Source: Nioella aestuarii (GTDB taxonomy: Bacteria; Pseudomonadota; Alphaproteobacteria; Rhodobacterales; Rhodobacteraceae). From it: DNA of 64,000 nucleotides. Each line of letters starts with the position of its first letter. The stretch's first letter is position 1. Under the pieces are notes generated by a model, which had not been told where the DNA came from, made no database searches, and worked only from the letters and a program-made list of their open reading frames with translations. A program made the position numbers and the translations under genes. Where the stretch lies: assembly GCF_050896395.1 (NCBI RefSeq), contig NZ_JBPBBA010000008.1:1-64000 (forward strand). Reading direction: 5' to 3'. Below, one piece after another: positions 60,540 to 64,000 of this stretch.

Positions 60540-60701
60540 TCAGCTGCTGACCGAAGTCTCGCAGCGCCCGGTTACTGGGTCCCAGGTCGTGCCATCCGTG
60601 CAGCTGGCTCGTCGGTCACCATGCTCGCAGCCCGATTGGGCCAGTGCCGCAACAGGCGACAGGGCGAGGGAAATGGCGACGATCAAAGCGGCGGGGCGCA
60701 T
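60540..60701 (-). CDS. 53-residue secreted cysteine-containing protein
   Basis: A short gene with an excellent SD (AAAGGAGG, 5 nt before the ATG at 60701). The product starts with a classic signal peptide (MRPAALIVAISLALSPVAAL, cleavage after ALA at about 21). The mature ~32 residues hold three cysteines (C25, C34, C47) and the pattern C-TDGTTWDPVTGR-C, reminiscent of small chitin-binding (peritrophin-like) loops. It is short enough to be missed by automatic gene callers. It stands alone between argC and the HxlR regulator. Confidence 0.75.
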   Translation of the reverse strand: MRPAALIVAISLALSPVAALAQSGCEHGDRRASCTDGTTWDPVTGRCETSVSS

Positions 60702-60866
60702 GGGGGCCTCCTTTGGGAAACACTGCTTTCATAGCATAGATTTGCGATCATGCGAAGATGTCTCATACTGCGCGGCAATCGGCTGAAACGACCGTTGAAT
60801 AGACCGGCTATGCCATGCAACACGGTTTTTGAGCCGCGTCCTGTTGCTGAAAGACGGGACGGGCCA

Positions 60867-61589
60867 TCAGGCCCGGCCGACTAAGCCCGCCTTTTTTGCA
60901 GTGCTGTTGGAACTGTCAGCAAAACTACTGCGTATCAGCCATTTGGTCAGGGTTCGCGCCATCAGGTCATGGCCGTCAAGGGATATGCGGCCTTTGTCGA
61001 TCTCCTTCTCGAATGTCGAATGCCCCATCCAGGCCGCTGTCAACGTCCGAAGCTCGCAAACGATATAGAGATCGACCGTGAACTTGGGGTCGGTGTAGCA
61101 AAGGTCCGTCTCTTCGCCGGGTTTGGAGACCAGCCAATAATTCGTTGTTCCTTGCGGCGGGTTGTTCAAGATGAACTGGATGACGCTCTTTCGCTTTGGA
61201 AGATGGAGCTGGTCGATCTTCCCACGGATCTTCCACATCAGCATCCGCGCATCCAAGCCCTGAAGCGACACCGCACAGTCGACATTGCGATGCGCCCATT
61301 CGCCAAGTCCGTGGATCAGGGGCTGCAATTCGTCGGCAATTTGGCTGGTGAAATACTCGGCATGTGCGCCCGGTCCTGCCTCCTGCCGGACAATCAGCCC
61401 GTGAGCTTCCATTTCTTTGAGACGCTTTGATAAAAGGCCCGGCGACATGCCCGGCACGCCCCTTTGAATTTCGTTGAACCGGGTTGATCCAGACCACATT
61501 TCGCACAGCAGCAACATCGTCCATCGTGGTTCAAGCAGGCTTGCGGCCATCGCGACAGGGCAGAACTTCGGGTAGCTCGTATCTGACAT
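60867..61589 (-). CDS. HxlR family transcriptional regulator
   Basis: A 240-residue protein. The HxlR winged helix is at about 8-100 (CPVAMAASLLEPRWTMLLLCEM; FNEIQRGVPGMSPGLLSKRLKEME). The remaining 130 residues form an extra domain of SCP2-like appearance (LPKRKSVIQFILNN; FTVDLYIVCELRTLTAAWMG), longer than standard HxlR proteins. It diverges from the tautomerase gene, with a palindrome in the gap as likely operator. Confidence 0.88.
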   Translation of the reverse strand: MSDTSYPKFCPVAMAASLLEPRWTMLLLCEMWSGSTRFNEIQRGVPGMSPGLLSKRLKEMEAHGLIVRQEAGPGAHAEYFTSQIADELQPLIHGLGEWAHRNVDCAVSLQGLDARMLMWKIRGKIDQLHLPKRKSVIQFILNNPPQGTTNYWLVSKPGEETDLCYTDPKFTVDLYIVCELRTLTAAWMGHSTFEKEIDKGRISLDGHDLMARTLTKWLIRSSFADSSNSTAKKAGLVGRA

Positions 61590-61633
61590 AGCGGCACCTC
61601 CCCTCAAAGCTAAGCATAGGGGTGGGTGCTCAG

Positions 61634-61656
61634 TCCACTTCACAATCTGTAGTGGA
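61634..61656. promoter_or_regulatory. Operator candidate between HxlR and tautomerase genes
   Basis: TCCACT (61634-61639) and AGTGGA (61651-61656) are inverted arms 11 bp apart, about two helical turns from centre to flank, in the 149-bp gap between two divergent genes. The position fits autoregulation by the HxlR dimer together with control of the tautomerase. Confidence 0.5.
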
Positions 61657-61738
61657 TTTACTGCAGAAACGAGACTGGCTGGCGATCAAAGCCGCTGACA
61701 GCATTCAGGGCATGGTAACCACAACAAGGGAGATGCAC

Positions 61739-61954
61739 ATGCCACTGGTTGATATCGAGGTGATCGAAGGGGTCTTCGACGAAGATCACAAAGCCCAGAT
61801 GATCCACAAGGTGACCGATGCCATGGTCGAGGTCGAAGGCGAGAATATGCGCGGCGTAACTTGGGTAAGGGTCAAGGAGGTCCGCAGCGGTCAGTGGGGG
61901 ATCGGCGGCACAACACCGAGCGCCGCAGATATCAAGGCGATGGCCGCAGGGTGA
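61739..61954 (+). CDS. 4-oxalocrotonate tautomerase family protein
   Basis: A 71-residue protein. After removal of Met, Pro-1 (PLVDIEVIEG) would be the catalytic base. VTWVRVKEV and GQWGIGG are family-like. Such enzymes shift double bonds in oxo-acids from aromatic breakdown, but many relatives have unknown substrates. An AAGGGAG SD sits before the ATG at 61739. The longer frame runs back through the operator. Confidence 0.9.
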   Translation: MPLVDIEVIEGVFDEDHKAQMIHKVTDAMVEVEGENMRGVTWVRVKEVRSGQWGIGGTTPSAADIKAMAAG

Positions 61955-61960
61955 TAACCG

Positions 61961-61990
61961 GGGGCGAGCCTAGCGGCTCGCCCCTATTTC
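61961..61990. terminator. Terminator between the tautomerase gene and purB
   Basis: GGGGCGAGCC (61961-61970) pairs perfectly with GGCTCGCCCC (61975-61984) around TAGC, followed by TATTTCTC. It lies 6 bp after the tautomerase stop and just past the purB stop on the other strand. Confidence 0.8.
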
Positions 61991-63298
61991 TCAGTCCTCG
62001 CCGAACACCCGGGCGAAGATCGTATCGACGTGTTTGGTGTGGTAGCCCAGATCAAATTTCTCGTTGATCTCGTCTTCCGACAGCGCCGCGCGCACCTCTT
62101 CATCCGCCAACAGTTCTTCGCGGAAATCGGTGCGGTGGTCCCAGACCTTCATGGCGTTCCTTTGCACCAGCCGATAGGCGTCCTCGCGGGAAACGCCTGC
62201 CTGCGTCAGCGCCAGCAGCACCCGCTGCGACATCACGAGGCCGGGGAATTTATTCATATTGTCCAGCATGTTCTGCGGGTAGACCAGAAGCTTGTCGATC
62301 ACACCGGTCAGGCGGTTCAGAGCGAAATCGAGGGTGATGGTGGCATCCGGCCCGATCATCCGTTCGACGGAGGAATGCGAGATATCGCGTTCATGCCACA
62401 GCGCCACGTTTTCCATCGCCGGGATGACCGCCATGCGCACCAGCCGCGCCAGGCCGGTCAGGTTCTCCGTCAGAACCGGGTTCTTCTTGTGCGGCATGGC
62501 GGAGGAGCCTTTCTGCCCCATCGAGAAGAATTCGGCCGCTTCCAGTACCTCGGTGCGCTGCATGTGGCGGATCTCGATCGCGATGTTTTCGATCGAGGAC
62601 GCCACGACGCCAAGCACCGCAAAGAACATGGCATGGCGATCACGCGGGATGACCTGTGTGCTGATCGGTTCCGGCACGAGCCCCATCTTGTCGCAAACGT
62701 GTTCCTCGACTGCCGGGTCGATGTTGGCGAAGGTGCCGACCGCACCGGAGATGGCACCGGTGGCGATCTCGGCGCGCGCATCGCGCAGGCGGGACAGGTT
62801 GCGGTCCATCTCGGCGTAGAAGCGCGCGAAGGTCAGGCCCATGGTGGTGGGTTCGGCATGGATGCCATGGCTGCGGCCGATGCGGACGGTGTCCTTGTGT
62901 TCATAGGCGCGGCGTTTGAGGGCGGCCAGCAGGGCCTCTACATCCGCGATCAGGATATCGGCGGCGCGTACCAGCTGTACATTCAGCGTGGTGTCCAGCA
63001 CATCGGACGAGGTCATGCCCTGATGAACAAAGCGGGCTTCGTCATTGCCAATGATTTCGGCCAGGTGGGTCAGGAAGGCGATGACGTCATGCTTGGTGAC
63101 GGCCTCGATCTCGTCGATCCGGGCAACGTCGAAGTTGACGTCCTTTGCCTTCCAGACGGCCTCGGCATTCTCACGCGGGATCACACCAAGATCGGCTTGC
63201 GCGTCGCAGGCATGAGCTTCAATTTCGTACCAGATGCGGAATTTTGTTTCCGGGCTCCAGATAGCGACCATTTCGGGGCGGGAATAACGGGGGATCAT
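61991..63298 (-). CDS. purB: Adenylosuccinate lyase
   Basis: A 435-residue fumarase/aspartase-superfamily lyase acting twice in purine synthesis (SAICAR to AICAR, adenylosuccinate to AMP). The signature SSAMPHKKNP is at 265-274, TSSDVLDTT near 97-105 and GRSHGIHAEPTT near 141-152 bring the catalytic His and Ser residues. Full length, starting at the standard MIPRYSRPEM. Confidence 0.97.
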   Translation of the reverse strand: MIPRYSRPEMVAIWSPETKFRIWYEIEAHACDAQADLGVIPRENAEAVWKAKDVNFDVARIDEIEAVTKHDVIAFLTHLAEIIGNDEARFVHQGMTSSDVLDTTLNVQLVRAADILIADVEALLAALKRRAYEHKDTVRIGRSHGIHAEPTTMGLTFARFYAEMDRNLSRLRDARAEIATGAISGAVGTFANIDPAVEEHVCDKMGLVPEPISTQVIPRDRHAMFFAVLGVVASSIENIAIEIRHMQRTEVLEAAEFFSMGQKGSSAMPHKKNPVLTENLTGLARLVRMAVIPAMENVALWHERDISHSSVERMIGPDATITLDFALNRLTGVIDKLLVYPQNMLDNMNKFPGLVMSQRVLLALTQAGVSREDAYRLVQRNAMKVWDHRTDFREELLADEEVRAALSEDEINEKFDLGYHTKHVDTIFARVFGED

Positions 63299-63449
63299 GG
63301 GGCGCAGCCTTGCCTTTGAAGAGGAGTTGGCGTCCTCTTAAGGGCAGAGCCACCAGACCACAAGTTAAGGGGTGTCGCAGTGGCCCCGGAATTCCGCGCC
63401 GCCTTGGTTGTTGACCCGAATGCGTTGTAATTTCAGATGGGAGAGTGAT

Positions 63450-64000
63450 TTGAGACGTATTATTTTTGGTCTTGCACTTCTGACTGCAGGTCTGGTTTGC
63501 ACAGGGCAGGTGTCCGCTCAGGATCAGCGGGTCTGGGAATATCGGCCCTCGGAACCGGGCGTTCTGTTCCAGAACCAACCCGGACTGACATATTGGATGC
63601 CATATGCAGAGCCCCCGGTCTTTGACAGCACCTGCCATTTGACGGAACAGGGAACGGCCAATGTGAACATGATGTTGCAGATGTCTACGTCGCTGCCGAA
63701 TGCGACCCTGCAATCTCTTTCCATGGTGTCACCGAATGGGCAGGCGTTCCGTTTCGACGCAACGATTTCGCATTCCGATGCATCGCCGAATGATGCAACT
63801 GCAAGCATATCCATCCCGATTGAGCATCCTGCCGCAGTGGGGCTAACCCATTGGCCGCGCTTTTCCGCAATGCTGCCTGACGGGGCGCGGTTCGATCTGG
63901 TTCTCTCGCCAGAGGCGCACCAGGCCGCGACCGAGTTTCTTGCCGATTGTGCCACTCTGCCGACGGCCCCACCCCCGGTTCCGGGACCGCCGGAAATTGC
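63450..64000 (+). CDS. Secreted protein of unknown function, cut by the window edge
   Basis: An open frame of 183 codons that runs off the right end. A TTG start at 63450 has a GGGAGAG SD and gives a basic start, a hydrophobic segment and a signal cleavage after VSA (about residue 23). The mature part has two cysteines (FDSTCHLTEQ and LADCATLP) and a proline-rich end (PTAPPPVPGPP). No family recognised. It diverges from purB by 151 bp. No ATG in this frame fits better. Confidence 0.7.
   Translation, partial: MRRIIFGLALLTAGLVCTGQVSAQDQRVWEYRPSEPGVLFQNQPGLTYWMPYAEPPVFDSTCHLTEQGTANVNMMLQMSTSLPNATLQSLSMVSPNGQAFRFDATISHSDASPNDATASISIPIEHPAAVGLTHWPRFSAMLPDGARFDLVLSPEAHQAATEFLADCATLPTAPPPVPGPPEI

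Noticed and set aside
62030..63319. 429-codon plus-strand frame opposite purB
   Set aside because: His/Asp/Gly-rich mirror of a conserved enzyme.

Overview
The window reads as a stretch of chromosome from an alphaproteobacterium of the order Rhodobacterales (Roseobacter/Rhodobacter group). The grounds are high G+C content, the gene order of the division and cell wall (dcw) cluster, an array of CCUCCUCCC-loop small RNAs behind a DUF1127 gene, a long structured leader before mraZ, DUF2484 genes between murC and murB, and the cobS - J-domain - bolA neighbourhood. No tRNA, rRNA, CRISPR array, insertion sequence or prophage was seen. Almost every base belongs to ordinary chromosomal genes.

Layout. 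(1) 1-804: on the minus strand, a DUF1127 RNA-binding-type protein gene followed by tandem two-hairpin CcsR-type sRNAs that run off the left edge. (2) 805-1890: mrp, an Fe-S cluster carrier ATPase, ending in a clear terminator. (3) 2110-24641: the dcw cluster, starting with 10-nt-phased MraZ-type operator repeats and an UpsM-like sRNA leader. Its genes are mraZ-rsmH-ftsL-ftsI-murE-murF-mraY-(ACT protein)-murD, an inserted NYN RNase-like gene and an antisense EamA gene, then ftsW-murG-murC-(four small membrane proteins)-murB-ddl-ftsQ-ftsA-ftsZ and a terminator. Many junctions are ATGA overlaps, so translation is probably coupled. (4) 24865-28444: lpxC, bamD and recN (outer membrane lipid A synthesis, outer membrane protein assembly, recombination repair). 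(5) 28445-44587: a mixed region with a ClC channel, a peptidase, a winged-helix/hydrolase fusion, cobT and cobS (aerobic cobaltochelatase subunits), a J-domain protein, BolA, a flavoprotein and several secreted proteins of unknown function. (6) 44740-50948: gatB, two tandem paralogous lytic transglycosylases, a small membrane protein and pepN. (7) 51084-57328: a VOC/WYL-regulator pair, a photolyase/cryptochrome, malate synthase G with a GlcG-like gene, and a class I amidotransferase-like hydrolase. (8) 57312-64000: a DUF4386 membrane protein, an orphan FliG, argC, a 53-residue secreted protein, an HxlR regulator divergent from a tautomerase, purB and the start of another secreted protein.

The dcw block makes lipid II precursors (MurC-F, Ddl, MurB, MraY, MurG) and the septal machinery that uses them (FtsW/FtsI with FtsL/FtsQ, on an FtsA/FtsZ ring). 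The tandem transglycosylases at 46.6-47.9 kb act on the same polymer. The unexplained material is mostly non-coding: a three-copy dispersed repeat of about 100 bp, a 23-bp perfect inverted repeat between recN and clcA, an 11-bp iteron block and several palindromes between divergent genes. Start codons were chosen by Shine-Dalgarno (SD) spacing and family N-termini. Functional calls come from recognising motifs by eye, not from database searches.
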